Notes under the pieces: generated by a model | Seen by the model: only the letters and a program-made list of their open reading frames with translations | Databases searched by the model: none | Told to the model about the DNA's origin: nothing | Assembly (NCBI RefSeq): GCF_001522545.3 | Contig: NC_031770.1 | Location: forward strand, 90,244,227 to 90,308,226 | Direction of reading: 5' to 3' | DNA: 64,000 nucleotides | From: Parus major | Lineage: Eukaryota > Chordata > Aves > Passeriformes > Paridae | Translations under genes and position numbers: made by a program | In this document: piece after piece, positions 1-12,592 of the stretch | How positions within the stretch are numbered: the first letter of the stretch is position 1 | Layout: every line of letters starts with the position of its first letter

Positions 1-588
1 ATATTACTAAAACAATACTGAAAAAATATTTGAAGTTGATAATGGCATAGACCAGTAAATCAGACATGTGCTTTAAAGCTTAATTCATGTGGACTACCTC
101 TAAGTAAGTAAGGATGCTACTGGAATAGAAAAAAGAGTAATAATTTTCATCATGAGGAAATAAACATTTTCCTTTTCTTGTCTCTCTTTAGTCCATGTGG
201 GAGTAATATCTCCCGAGAGTCTCATTCAGTCAAGTCCTTTGCACTCACCATTTTCCTCAGTGAATTTTCTTCCAACTGCACAATGTTTTGTAAACTTCAA
301 GCAAACCAGAGAATTCATTCCCTCAGCTGGCTTTAAGTTCAGCCTTCCAGTTCCCTTTTGCAGCTTACTGCCATTAAAAATTTCTATCCCTATTCCTATC
401 CACATTCACTTTTAAAATTCTGCTCACACAGATTCATTTCCTTTATTTCTTTCCTTCAATTAAAGTTATGCAGCTTCCTGGCTGTCCCTTTCCTCTACAT
501 TCTTTCTCATTTAGAATTCTCTGTTCTAGATTCTTTTGTCCTTATAGCTAAATTTGTTTTTAACCTTCAATGCAAACTTCCCTGAGTA

Positions 589-1425
589 TTCACAGAATCA
601 CAGAATGCTTTGGGTTGGAAAGGACCTATAAGGTTACCTAGTTTCAAGTACTCTGCTGTAGGCAGGGTCACCTTCCACTAGACCAGGTTACTCAGAGCAC
701 CATGCAGCCTGGGGTTGAACACTTCCTGGGATGGAGAGATGTCCATAACTTCTCTGGGAAACCTGTGCCAGTGCCTCACTACCCTCACTGTAAAGAATTG
801 CTTCCTAATATCTAACCTAAACCTACCCTTCATCAGTTTATGGTCATTCCCTCTAGTCCTGTCACTACACATGGCTATGTGAAAAAGTCCCTCTCCAGCT
901 TTCTTGTAAACCCCCTTTAGGTACTGGAAAGCTGCTCTATGGTCTCTGAAAACCTCTTCTCCAGACTGAAAAATCCCAACTCTCAACCTGTCTTCATAGA
1001 AGAGGTGCTTCAACCACTGGATCATCTTTGTGGTCTTCCTCTGGACACATTCAAATCCCTTCTAATGCTGTGGGACCCAGAGCTGGATGCAGGAGTGGTC
1101 CAGCTGGGGTCTCACCAGACCAGAGCAGAGGGGCAGAATCCCTTCTCTTGCCCTGCTGGCCATGCTGCTTTGCATGCAGCCCAGGACACCATTCGCTTTC
1201 TGGGCTGTGAGTACACATTGCTGGAGCATGTTCAGCCTCTCATCCACCAGCAACCCCAAGTCCTTCTTGGCAAGGCTGCTCTCAATCCCTTCACCACCCA
1301 GCCTGTGCCTATGCTCGGGATTTCCTGGACCCACGTTCAGGACCTTGCACTTGGCCTTACTGAAATTTCTGATGTTTGCATGGGCCCACCTCTCAAATCT
1401 AACACAGCTTTCTTTTCTGGCTAGG
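589..1425 (-). mobile_element. CR1 LINE fragment, 3' part of ORF2 plus 3' end
   Basis: Read on the minus strand, this begins in the C-terminal part of the CR1 reverse-transcriptase polyprotein. It shows the typical block KCKVLNVGPGNPEHRHRLGG followed by SSLAKKDLGLLVDERLNM. It continues through the 3' untranslated portion to the CR1 terminus, seen on the plus strand at about 589 as cacagaatgctttgggttgg. Stops and frame shifts break the frame, so it is a dead 5'-truncated copy. The open frames reported here on either strand come from the element and are not host genes. Confidence 0.93.
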
Positions 1426-3891
1426 TGCATATAGTATCAATGTCATTATACTTTCTCCACTGCTAATGTGCTTAGTGTACTCAACTTGAGAGCAGTTTTA
1501 CATCCATGAGAGTTTTTGGAACTCAAAAGTCTCCCTCTTCAGTGGTCCTCCTGCTCAGATCTTGACAGACAGGGAACAGTGTCCTTTCATAAAATACTCA
1601 TCCTATAATGTGTAGCTTTGGTACTCAGACATTTTTTTCTGAGATTTTCTCTTCTCTTATGGTTAATGCCAATAGCATCATTTGTTTTGAGAGGATCTGC
1701 CTTCTGGTCTTTCTAGAAGGGTACCAACTGGCCTGGTGTCAAGCTTTCAGGAGCACTGACTGGAGCTCAGCTCAAGAGGTGACTTGCCATCACCACTTGA
1801 GTAGTCAGGGGGTACCAGAGACAGAGGAAGTTTTGGAAGCAATGGATGGAAAGACCTGTCTACCCTTTTCTGTTCCAAAAACTTAAATTGCCTGCTTTTA
1901 GATGGATAATTCCAGTTATTGAGACAAAAACAAACAAACAAAAAAAAGTATTTTTAATCAGAATTACATTTTTTTTTCTGCATCACACACTACATTCTGT
2001 TTCTGCAATATGCTGCCTATATATTCTGATCTTGCTTCCAAATATTCGTGTTTGTCCACTTTTAACACAGTAGCTTCCTGTTTTATCTTTCAAGCATAGA
2101 ATTCCTCAGAAGCTTTTGCACTAAAGACTCTTAACTGGGCTAATGGAACAGTACAGGGAAATAAATAAGTAGTATTTGACAAGAACATATAAGATTGCTA
2201 ATTTTTTTAACTAAGCAGAGGTGACCACCTGAGCTTCTTTTTTTTAAGGCAGCCTATAGTGCATTCTGTAGTCATATTTAAGGGTAGTTTGGTTTTCAGG
2301 TCCTGCTTCCAATGCCCAGTATTTTGGAAACCTTTGGGAAGTTCTCTGACAGGTTTAGTCCAGCAAGTGAGGAATTTTCAAGCTGGTGATGAAAATGTAG
2401 CAGTTCTCCACACACCCCACCTCCCCAGTCCATCTAGCATATTATCAATGGAAACAGTAGTGAGAAACAAGCAGTGCATCTTAAAAAAAAAGCTACAGTA
2501 CTGAGCACAAATTTATTTTCCCTTCTCCAAAATCAGTGAATGGGTTTAGTAAAGAAATTCAGTCCCTCAAAACTGAAATCGGCAGCTGACATGTGCTTCC
2601 CCAAATTCTTGGGCATTCAAAATATGTCAGGCCTTCAGTAAAAATCAATGGTTGTCACTTGGTAGCATCATTGAGGCTTCTACAAGAAAAATATCTCATT
2701 AAAGCTCAACAAATTATAATTAGATGCCAGCGTGTTTCAAGGCTTAAGAACTACTGAAAATACTTTCAGTTTCCTTAACCTGTGAACTTTAAAAAGAATC
2801 TAATTTTTGTCATGCTGAAAGATGCTCAGTAAAGATGGCTTTGAAACCGGAGACACCCAGTTTTATAGCTTACAAAATGGACTAATTGTGTACCATAGCT
2901 TCCTAACTAATTTGATCCTTGAACTCCAAATCATTCTTCCTTCTGGTTGGAAATGGAATGCAAGATGACTGCTTCCCTAGAAAGCAATGCTGAGAACGAA
3001 CTGTAAATGCCTAGCTCTTTTTCATTTCCCCAGTAACATGTTTTGAAAAGGGGAATTTGCTTCATATTCATCAGAAACTTTGACTCTGATTTGCTTTACC
3101 ACATCGTGAGCTATTCTCTAAAATAGACTGTCCTGTTGAAAGAGGAGTTCTTAAAAACACACTTGATATTGTAAGTTGAGATAAAAAAGATAAATGGCTG
3201 TAAATATGACTGATACATTTGCTAAATATTTTTTAAAGTTTATGAGGCTACACAGACAATGTTTTTTATGAAAAATGTCATCAGCCTATCTGATAGTAAG
3301 TTAATTTCAGCTGCCTATTACTCAGTGGAATGGAAAAAATACACAAATGGAAAGGATTATTGAGATCTGGGATAGCAAGTGTTTATTCAGATATCATCTT
3401 TGTAGGGCAGAATCTCGTTCTTACAGTGGTCTGGTAAAGTCCTGATTCCTTGATGGTAGCATGCAAGTTCAAAATCCGATTGAAAACGTGTAGACTTGTT
3501 TCCAAAAAGTTAGAATATTCAATTTGTTAAATTATAGCCCAATGCCATAACCTAGTATTTTAAATTCAAATATTGATTATCAGTATTTCCTACACAGTTT
3601 ATAAATATGGAATCCTCATTTTGGGTACTGATGGCCTGTTGTATATAACGAAAAATATTTACATGCATTTCAGTGAATGGCAGAAGCATCACTGGCTTCT
3701 TGTCTTCCTGGCTTCAATGCTACTGAACTTTGGCAAAATGCCATTCATGACTCACACTATTTATTTATTTATTCTTTATTTTTAGACTAATGGGAACTTT
3801 ATGAATTCCTTCCCTGATTTTTAAGAGAAATACCACTTAGCTATGATCCAGAAAAATGGTGATTCAGAATCTTAAATGATTGCCTTAATGA

Positions 3892-3921
3892 ACTCGTTAA
3901 GAGCCTTAACTCTTAACGAGT
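3892..3921. repeat. Perfect hairpin, 12-bp arms, 6-bp loop
   Basis: ACTCGTTAAGAG (3892-3903) is followed by the spacer CCTTAA and then by CTCTTAACGAGT (3910-3921), an exact reverse complement of the first arm. It lies in ANGPT2 intron 1 and is not part of a repeat family I recognise. Confidence 0.9.
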
Positions 3922-5893
3922 ATGGGTAATCACCAAATAATTGATTTTAATTTTGAAGATAATCTTGTTAAATTTTGGTTTTTTTTAAATTATTTACTTA
4001 CATATAAAGAAATTCACACTGTTAAGAGGTTTATCAAGTTGGCTATTTAGTTTCCATTAGCAGTGTTTTTTTGAAAAGAATATTTTTCATTTGCAATTTA
4101 ATATACAACTGCCCAGAAATGCACCATAGAAAGTATGTGCATCGTATATACAAAGAACCCACGTCATCCTCCAAATGACAGAACACATGTGTAGGTAGGA
4201 AAGCAGTAGTGTAGTATTACATGTACAAAATAAGCTCAGTGTCTGGAATGGTGGGAGCTCAACTCTACGGCAGCCTTTGGGAGTGTTTCAGCTGTCAAAG
4301 TCTCTTCCCTTTTTCTATGTACTCCTTTGCCTTTTCTGCATCATCATTTGGATTGCAATATTCTTAGGTAGCTCAAAACATACAGCAGAAAGCAAAATCA
4401 TGCTGTAATAACTTTTAGAATTAGGTACGAAATACTTCCATTCAAGAACACAGATTTAAAGTACTTTTTAATAAATATTTGCACAGAAAATGAAGACATT
4501 TCTTATATTTTATTTCATGTTATATTAATCAAAATTTAGTTTATGTTTAAGTAGAATTTTGCCATTAAAGGAGGGAGGGGAATATTTTTTCTTCTGCTAG
4601 CAAGTGTAAATTATAAAAGTGTAAGAAGTGTTAAAAGTGTTTCCTCTAAATGTAATGTAATCAGACAAGAGAATAAGCTGTTAGGCTTTAGTTTAATGAA
4701 CAAGTGTACCTACCAGAACCATCTGCATATAATTTACTTTAAAGTCTGTGTCTACTATTTTAAGAGTTTTGTATTTTATTACACAATTTTAGCTTGAGTA
4801 TTTTCCAGTAAATCACAGCTCACTTCCAGATAGCATTCATTTATGATGTTACTTTCACCTTTTGTTTGCTGACAGGAAAATGAGATAAGAGAAAAATCTT
4901 AGCTGGAGGTCTGGACAGGCAGATGTGTTTGATGGGGCATGTAAGAATCTAATAGTGTAGAGACATCTCAAGCATTCCCATATACATTCCCAAAAGATTT
5001 TTTCCCTTCCCTTGAGAAACAACTCATAGACCATTGGGACTTGCTGCTCTAGGGGGGAAAAAAACCCCCAAAAAAGGGCAATTTTAAATGTCTCTTTTTC
5101 AGACATGCTTGCATTTTATTTCTGCAGTGTACTAATCTTTTCCCAAAAGTTATAAGCTCCTAAAATTGATAACTTACTTCCAGAAAACATGGAAAAATAA
5201 ATTATTTTATTAAAAGCTGATTTAAACTAGCTTAAGGTCTGATTGATGGGGATTGATGCAATACCATTAAAAATGTGTTCCCTTAGGTCTGTCAAAATAA
5301 GTGACTCTTGGAAAGGGTAGTATTCTTCTATTTCCATTCTGACTTTAAGCAGTAACAACATGGACAGACTGAAAATAAGTATGAAAAGCTATTTTAAAGA
5401 GAACAAAATTGTCTGCAAAATTGAAATTTTGACAGTATTTTGCTTTCATAACACCAGTGCATTAATATGACGTGTAAATACACACATGGAGTACCTGTCA
5501 ATATGGTTACATACATGCACATTAAGGAGCATGTATAGCATATATATATTGGTAAAATAATACATATTTCCTACGTGAACTGATATAATGAAATTGAGGC
5601 AGTGTTTTCTTCGTTTTTAAAGAGTATACTACATTTCACTGTTATCTATACTCAGTAGGATCCAAGGTGGCTCATACCAAGAAAACCCTCCCAATATTCA
5701 GACTTCAATTATACTACAAATAAACAATTATTTAGTATTTTAATTGAAAAATAAGTCTGTTAAAATAGTCTTTGAAAAAACCTATATTTTTGTTTTTATA
5801 TAAAAAATGTATCTGTGAATGAGAAATTTAAGGATTTTGTGGCATATAAGGATAACCTTTTACAATCGGAAAACTGCCTATTGACACAGCATT

Positions 5894-5911
5894 AAAAAAA
5901 AAAAAAAAAAA
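5894..5911. repeat. Poly-A run
   Basis: About 18 consecutive A residues. No retroposed body was recognised immediately upstream, so this may be a simple homopolymer and not a retroposon tail. Confidence 0.7.
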
Positions 5912-6375
5912 TCCAAATCATGGGCTAAATTCTACTACAGATGACTCATGAAGAAATCAGATGTGGCCACAATCCAAAGAACACTGCCACTTTGCAAAAA
6001 GGGCAGGGCAGCTAAGACCAAGCGTTACCAGGTTAAAGATACCTCAAGACATATGGAGTACAAAAAGCAGAAAGGTCTCATCTGTATTCTGAAAAAGTAT
6101 TCCCAAAGGAACTGAGACTCAGCAGATTTCTTATTTTGCCCTGTTACTAAAACTAAGCAAATCTGATTATGGATGCTTAAGTATATTTTCCATCTTGCTC
6201 GCTTTTTTGTGTATAATGAACATCTTGGTGAATGAAACACAGGATGATGACTACAGGTACTGGAAGACTAAACTCACGTAGTTTAAATTTGCAAAGATAA
6301 GTTTTGAATAAAGCACATGACATTTTTATTAAGGATGTGAGAACCATAACTCAAAGCTTTTGACAGCTTAATATA

Positions 6376-7016
6376 TGTCACATGTCATCCTCCCGTGGAA
6401 GGGAGCACCCAAAATTCCTCAATGCCTTTGGTCGAAGAGGAGTGACTAAGCCAAAAGTGTCCAAAAGAAAAACACAGTGTTTTATTAACAGGCAACACAC
6501 TTGGCATGCAAATGTGTTTGCCCTTATATAAAGAGAAATGAGATAGAAGTGGAAAGGGGATCATGAGTTCTGGGTCCAGCCCTGATCCAACCAACAGGGT
6601 GTCCAAGGTCCTGATGGTGCCACCTGAGCTTTGTAGGGGTACTGTTTTATAGGTAAATTTCCCTCTCCTGGGATTAGGTCTCTCACTCTTCATGTAAATA
6701 AGTGAGTAGATGCAGCCCATTATTCTGTACCTTTCTGGAAATGAGTTGAGGGTCATTGAGGGTCTTTTCATAGTCCTGACGCCTCTCTACTGGATTAACC
6801 CTCAGCTGACAGTTCATGCCTGATTCTTGACCCCACTTCTGCCCATCTGCTGTCCTTTATGTCACCATAGACCAGAACAGGGAAGTGGGTTCCAGAAAGG
6901 TGCTGCCCTACTTTCTGACAGCCCCTCTTCCTAGCCACATCCTGTTCTTACTTGCCCACTTGAATAGCCATTAGCATTTGAGATATAACAACTCCTTACT
7001 GCCTAGACTTCTTACA
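6376..7016 (-). mobile_element. Solo LTR of an endogenous retrovirus (minus orientation)
   Basis: The element runs TG...CA (plus strand tgtcacatgtcatcc to gacttcttaca) and is flanked on both sides by ATATA (6371-6375 and 7017-7021), a plausible 5-bp target-site duplication. Read on the minus strand it has a TATA box (complement of 6524-6533) followed about 40 nt later by AATAAA (complement of 6481-6486). This is the normal U3-R-U5 order of an LTR. No gag, pol or env sequence flanks it, so it is a solo LTR left by recombination. The family is not identified. The 128-codon open frame inside it is not a gene. The exact ends rest on the short, AT-rich duplication. Confidence 0.7.
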
Positions 7017-10000
7017 ATATACCAAACTCTGTAACTTCAACGCTTATTTAAAAGGTGCCTAGCTGTAAATGTATTTTTTAGTTGCTAGGTTTTCTACTGG
7101 ATCTATCCCACTTTTGTAAATACAAAACAGACGTTAGAGGAAAATCACTATATATATGTCATTAGCCCTGCAGTTTTCTCTGTATCTATATTAGATGACT
7201 AAGCATGCATTATGCGATGTAACACCACCTGTTCACACAGGACACAGCACTGTATAGAAACTCATAATTAACATTACCTCTTGCTGAAAATGAATGTTAG
7301 AGTTGACAGAATCAGACTATAAACATTAAGAAAATCACCAAACTTTATCTGGAAAGCCTGCTCCAATAACTGACAAATTCTACAAAATAGAACAAGCATC
7401 CAGTTCTATTCGTACTATTTATATGGAGTAGCATTTGGCAAAGGAGGGATATATGTATTCATGGAGCATAAATGCTGCCAGGAACATGACTGTTTAATTA
7501 GTATAGATTAAACATTTGGCAGCAAAGAACAAATGCAAGACATCATTCATAACTTAAAATGGAAAAAAATGGTAAGTCAAATGTCTATAAAATGCACAAA
7601 TAAGTTGCTGATTCTTTGAAAAATTCTATAATATGGACAAAACTGTACAACCAGGAAGGCTTTTCATTTGACTGAGTATTGATAACCTTCATAATGGATT
7701 AATACTAGCTCTGCCAATGCTTAGAAAACATACTTCTTTTAGTGCATACTCTACATGTTGTCTTTCTTGCCAGTTTAAAGCTTGTTTAAAAAAATAGCCT
7801 TGGCTATAAAAGCAACGTGTTGGAATGTGCTCCAATATTATTGACCTGTCCTTGTTTTTTTGGCAACTTAGCTGAAGTATTTTCGCCAAATTTTATGATT
7901 TTATATGATTTGAAGTAATAAAACATGATGCAGCCCCAAAAGTGATGACCTTAGAGAATTTTTCTCTTTAAAATGCATCACAATAACTCTATAACAAATC
8001 TTAACTATGAAACTATTTTGATTTTCCCAGATGTTTTTGCAATTTAAGCATATTTTGAGACATGTTTTTTCCCATCTGTGCTTTCATTTTTATATTTACT
8101 TTGCTCAAGAATACATGCCAGCCAAATTCTTACACAAGGGATAGAATGTTTAATAAAAAATCCCAGGAAGAATCACTTAAATACTGCCAACTAACTATTC
8201 CTTCTTTCAAATAGTCCCTCTCCCTTGTACTGTCTTTAAGATAGGATTCATTGACTGACTTCCTTAAAAGCAAACTTTCTGAAAGAAGATGCATCACTAA
8301 CAGTCAGCTATTACGTTTTAACATTTATTTTGTTCAAAATAATAATGTAATCATGGTTAACACAATTCTTATAATATTATTCAAATATTATTTTAATTAA
8401 AGAGATGAAACCATAGCTAGCACTATGGCAAGGGAGAAATCTGGGAAATAATCCCTGTTTCACCTTCCAGATTTGAGCAAAATAGTGAAGAAGACAGACA
8501 TGCTGTTCAAACTACCCAGCCTCCTGACTGATGGGTGCGGACTGAGGCATTCATTCCTGTGTCCTTCCCTCTTTTAAACTTCTTTTTTACCCAAGCTATT
8601 CTTCCCCCTTCAGAAACTCTGAGCGCGCTCACAAAGAAAGGAGGCTCCATGGCAGGAGCTGATGAATAGTTCTCTACAAAGAAATGTGCCACAAAGAACT
8701 GCAGTCCTGCAAAATGGCTGCTAATCCTCAGTGTTGTCAGTGTAGCTCAGCCGTGCCTGTGGGAACTGAAGCCCTTGTTAAAAAAGTTCTTCCACCACTC
8801 TCAGCAAAACCCAAGGGCCTTGCTTGCTGGGCCTTGCAGTAGGAACATGTTCTGCTGTCATTAAGGTCAGTGGGAGATGGTGGGGCATTTTGGATGAAAG
8901 TCATTCTTTTATTCCTCTTTGAAGAAAGATTAAAGTAAGCCACTAAGAAAAAGTTAGGATGTTGTAGTGGTAAAAAGTGCTACTTTCTACAGTTTTGAAT
9001 TGTATGATTAAGAGAGAGGGGGGAAATAAGCAGAGAATGATCAGTGTGTATCTTGGTTCAGGTCAGAAAAAGAGATTTTATGACACGTACACGCAGAGAA
9101 TATACAGAAGTGGAAGAGGATTAGTGAATATGAAGGAAAAAATAAGTGTTTTATGTAATCATGCTTTGTAGGATTTCTAGGGAAAAAAACCACAAGAAGC
9201 TCCAAAGCCACTTAATAGGTCATTATAATTTTGATGCTTCATGTTGCTCCAAATTAGAATAAATGAGTCAGATGATGAAACTGGCTTTAAATCTTAAATC
9301 CCTTTTGGTGTTCACAATTCATGCTTTCAAGTAAGCACAGATACCATATTCCCTAAATTACATATTTAATATTTTTTAAGTTGAAAAACAGATGTGAAGA
9401 CAAAACTGGAGTCAAGAGAATGCTTAAGTGATTTAGAAATCACCACATAAATGAGAAATGCTTTAAAAGAGATCAGATACTTGGACATATGCTTACACTT
9501 ACAGATATTCAAATAAGAGAAATTATGACAATGCAGATATGTGTGTCCAAACAAATCTGCTTTCCAAGGTTACAAGTACAGTGGCAAGGGGTATAGAAAT
9601 CTGGCAACCAGAACCACCAGATGCCTTGAAGTGTAATCGTGGGTTTTGTGTACAGTATTCAGAGCAACCTTACATCTGTGTATTTGAACTGGGCAATTGC
9701 CTAAGCTTAGCATAAAATGTTTACCTTACCTTTAAGCCCAGAATTAACTCATTTTCTAGTAGTGTGTTTCAGAATAACTCAGTGATAACAATTTCAAAGA
9801 AGTCATGCAGTTCTGTAATCCTGTATGTAGAAATTACTTTGCTCAGATTCTCATTCTGGCTCTCTCTTTGGTGAACAAAGAACCTTGAAGAATGAGGTTA
9901 AATGTCCACAATTATTTAATGAAAAAATCAAAGCTCATGAATAATCTTTCTTTGCTGATCAATTTATTACAGTCTTCCTTTATATTTTGGGCCTTTTTTT

Positions 10001-12436
10001 CTAAATTAAAGATGATGCAATATTTTCATGCATTGAGTCTGTCAGATGAAGCCATCTCCTTGATCTTGATAAAGGTATTTCCATACTTAACTGTGATACT
10101 GAGGCAAATAAAATGCATTCTGGAGATCTCACTTCATAGTCTTTTAACAGAGCTCCATTTGAGCAAAATTTTTTTTAATGTTATCTATAATGATGTCCCA
10201 TCTTTCAGATTCAGTTGCTAAATTTAAGTTGGACTCAAATAATTTAATTTCCAGATGTCTATTAGTTGTTCTCTGCCTTCATCTTACTTTAGTGAAAAAA
10301 TACTTATTTTTATCTATATAAGTCTTCAGAATTTTGCAGTCTTTCAGAATTTAGTCCTTTGACTGGGGTGCACAAGTACCAATTTGCATTGCTTTTTAAA
10401 ATAAATTATCACTATACTCTGACATCTCATAGTCTAATGATCAAGGACCAAAGATATCATACTATTACTACTCAGAAGGCACTGATCGTTGTGCAACTTA
10501 AAAGAAAAAGCTAAAGAGGTCACCAAATAATTAAAAAAATTCCAACACGTTTGGTCAAATTAGATTTCTGTCTGGGTGGAGAAGCTTTTGAATATGAGGA
10601 AGAGACTGGAGCAAAAGGTAACACTTAAGAATCAACCATGTGAATAGTGAACAACTCTAATTACCATAGTATGATGGCAATTGAAGATACCCATGTTAAA
10701 TTATTATACCAAAACTCAGTTGATTGTATGCTTACTTGTAGTATTCAAAAAGATCATTATGCAAAGAGCATGTAAAGGCTGCCTAAAGACTGGTTTTAAG
10801 TCTTTGTGGTACACTTGAGAAGTAAGTATGCTTATGGAGCAGAACAGTAGATGCCAGATCAGAAATCTCCCTGTTGTGCATTGCAGTTCACCAGCTGCAT
10901 GGGGACACTGAAGTGAACAAACACATACTGCTTTGACAGTTTGGTCACACTGAGCATCAAGAAATAATGGTCACTTCAAATGTAAGAATATACTACCAGT
11001 TTTAGAGGTTTTGATTTCTTAATATACCTGGTTTTCTTCATTTGCCAGCTTTAAAAAGCAGCTGTGAAGTAAGAAAACAAGAAAGCCCTTGTTCAAGTAA
11101 TATTTAAAGGGGGAACCTTAAATATTCAAAGCTGATAGATCTGCCCATCGATCTTTAGCTGGTTGGAAGTGGAATGGTTATATCTGAACAGTGGCTTATA
11201 GAATATTAAATCACAAGATGCTTTTTCCTCACTGATCTGAAAAGTAGCAAAATAAAGTTCAAGGTGTCTCCTTACTACAAGCCATCATTACTACAGCCAA
11301 CTCATCTGACTCATTAATATCAACATAAGACTATTAAAATATTATTTTTTAAAAAAATCAAGATATCAACCTGTTTTACCATCTCGCTTAGATTAGGAAT
11401 TGGTAATGTATTACCATTTGCGCTTAATGACACAAACTATTTTTTATTAGCTAGTATTCTCTTTGTAGGTAGAGCACTAAGCGCAAGATTTATTATGATT
11501 CTTTTAACAGAACAGTGTTGGAGTGAAGTAGAAGTTTGATTCTAGAAATTTCCTCAGTGAGTGGAAAAAAATGAAGTCTTGTGGCCCGGACTTTTATGAA
11601 TTCAAACATAAGCAATGATACATTAAAGAAATATGAAACATTTGCAATTACTGACTGAGAAATAAAGAAGTGTGTAGAAAAAACAAACTGCTTTTTCATA
11701 ATCCAAACAGGTAGAAAGAAAGGATTACACAAAAGGCTACTTTAATTTTCTCCTTGCTACTTATTTTCTCCTTACTTTCCTTGAAAGCAGGGTACTCTGT
11801 TATAAAATGACTACTAAAAAGGCCTTATTATTTTAGACTGAAATTACTTCAGTCTAGTATTTTAAGCAATTTTTGTATTCTTTAATATTAAGCACTTAAA
11901 GTACTTACAGTTTTTTCTACTGCTTTGTGTCTTTATTTGAAATTCTCTCTGATAAAAATGTACATATAACAGTGTTAAATGACATCTGACCTCTTCTCTG
12001 ACTTCCAGTCATGTGACGAAAAATGCTTTTAAAATAGTTAAGTGTAAATACAGGAAGATGACTAAACTCCTAAACTTTTATCTTCTAAAAAACTCCCATT
12101 GCTGCCAAAGCCAGTGAAGCTCCTCTGATGGTTACAATGGTGGGAGCACTAGGGCAGAAAGTCTTCCAAGTGCCTGCAAGCACTTTCATCACTGTGCCTA
12201 CCACCTAACTCCTGCAAATCTCTGTTCCTGCCTTTAGAAAATGAGTGGCTACACATTGCTTGTCACATTTGGTCTTCCTCTCACAAAGCTTAACGTTGAG
12301 AAACTTAACATAAATACATAACAGACAAGGACAAGGACCAAATTTGTTTAGCAAGGCTGCCAAGAGGCTTACTGTACCACCCCCTTTCCAACATTTAAAG
12401 AATGCAACTATCTTCTCTCTTTCCTTTCCCATGTAG

Positions 12437-12592
12437 CTTGAGAATTACATTCAAGACAGTATGAAGAAAGAAATGGTAGAGATCCAGCAAACTGCAGTAC
12501 AGAACCAGACTGCAGTAATGATTGAAATAGGCACAAACTTGCTAAATCAAACAGCTGAACAGACCCGCAAATTAACAGATGTTGAAGCACAA
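12437..12592 (+). CDS. ANGPT2: ANGPT2 exon 2 (coiled coil)
   Basis: This exon encodes 52 residues starting LENYIQDSMKKEMVEIQQ and ending TRKLTDVEAQ. The acceptor is cccatgtag and the donor is gtaagt. Both boundaries are in phase 0 and the 156-nt length matches the angiopoietin family exon. ANGPT2 is a secreted ligand of the endothelial receptor kinase TIE2 (TEK). It usually opposes ANGPT1 and loosens vessels during remodelling. This segment opens the central coiled coil that drives oligomerisation. Potential N-glycosylation sites are NQT in AVQNQTAV and NQT in LLNQTAEQ. The 60-plus-codon open frame that reads past 12592 runs into the intron and is not the product. Identity is certain from the residue-level match. 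Exon 1 is missing from the window. Confidence 0.97.

Larger units (their letters stand above)
1..12436 (+). other. ANGPT2: ANGPT2 intron 1 (3' part)
   Basis: This is non-coding sequence upstream of the first recognisable ANGPT2 exon. On the opposite strand it is also MCPH1 intron. I looked for an exon 1 encoding a signal peptide and the angiopoietin N-terminal segment and found none, so exon 1 and the promoter must lie before position 1. The stretch contains a CR1 fragment (589-1425), a solo LTR (6376-7016), a perfect hairpin (3892-3921) and a poly-A run (5894-5911). The rest is AT-rich intron with no feature I can name. Confidence 0.8.

Noticed and set aside
678..1430. Several open frames of 60-161 codons on both strands near 0.7-1.4 kb
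   Set aside because: They all fall inside a degraded CR1 LINE. The minus-strand ones are its ORF2 remnants and the plus-strand ones are antisense shadows.
6385..6771. 128-codon minus-strand open frame
   Set aside because: It lies within the solo LTR and overlaps its TATA and poly(A) signals. No viral or host protein similarity.
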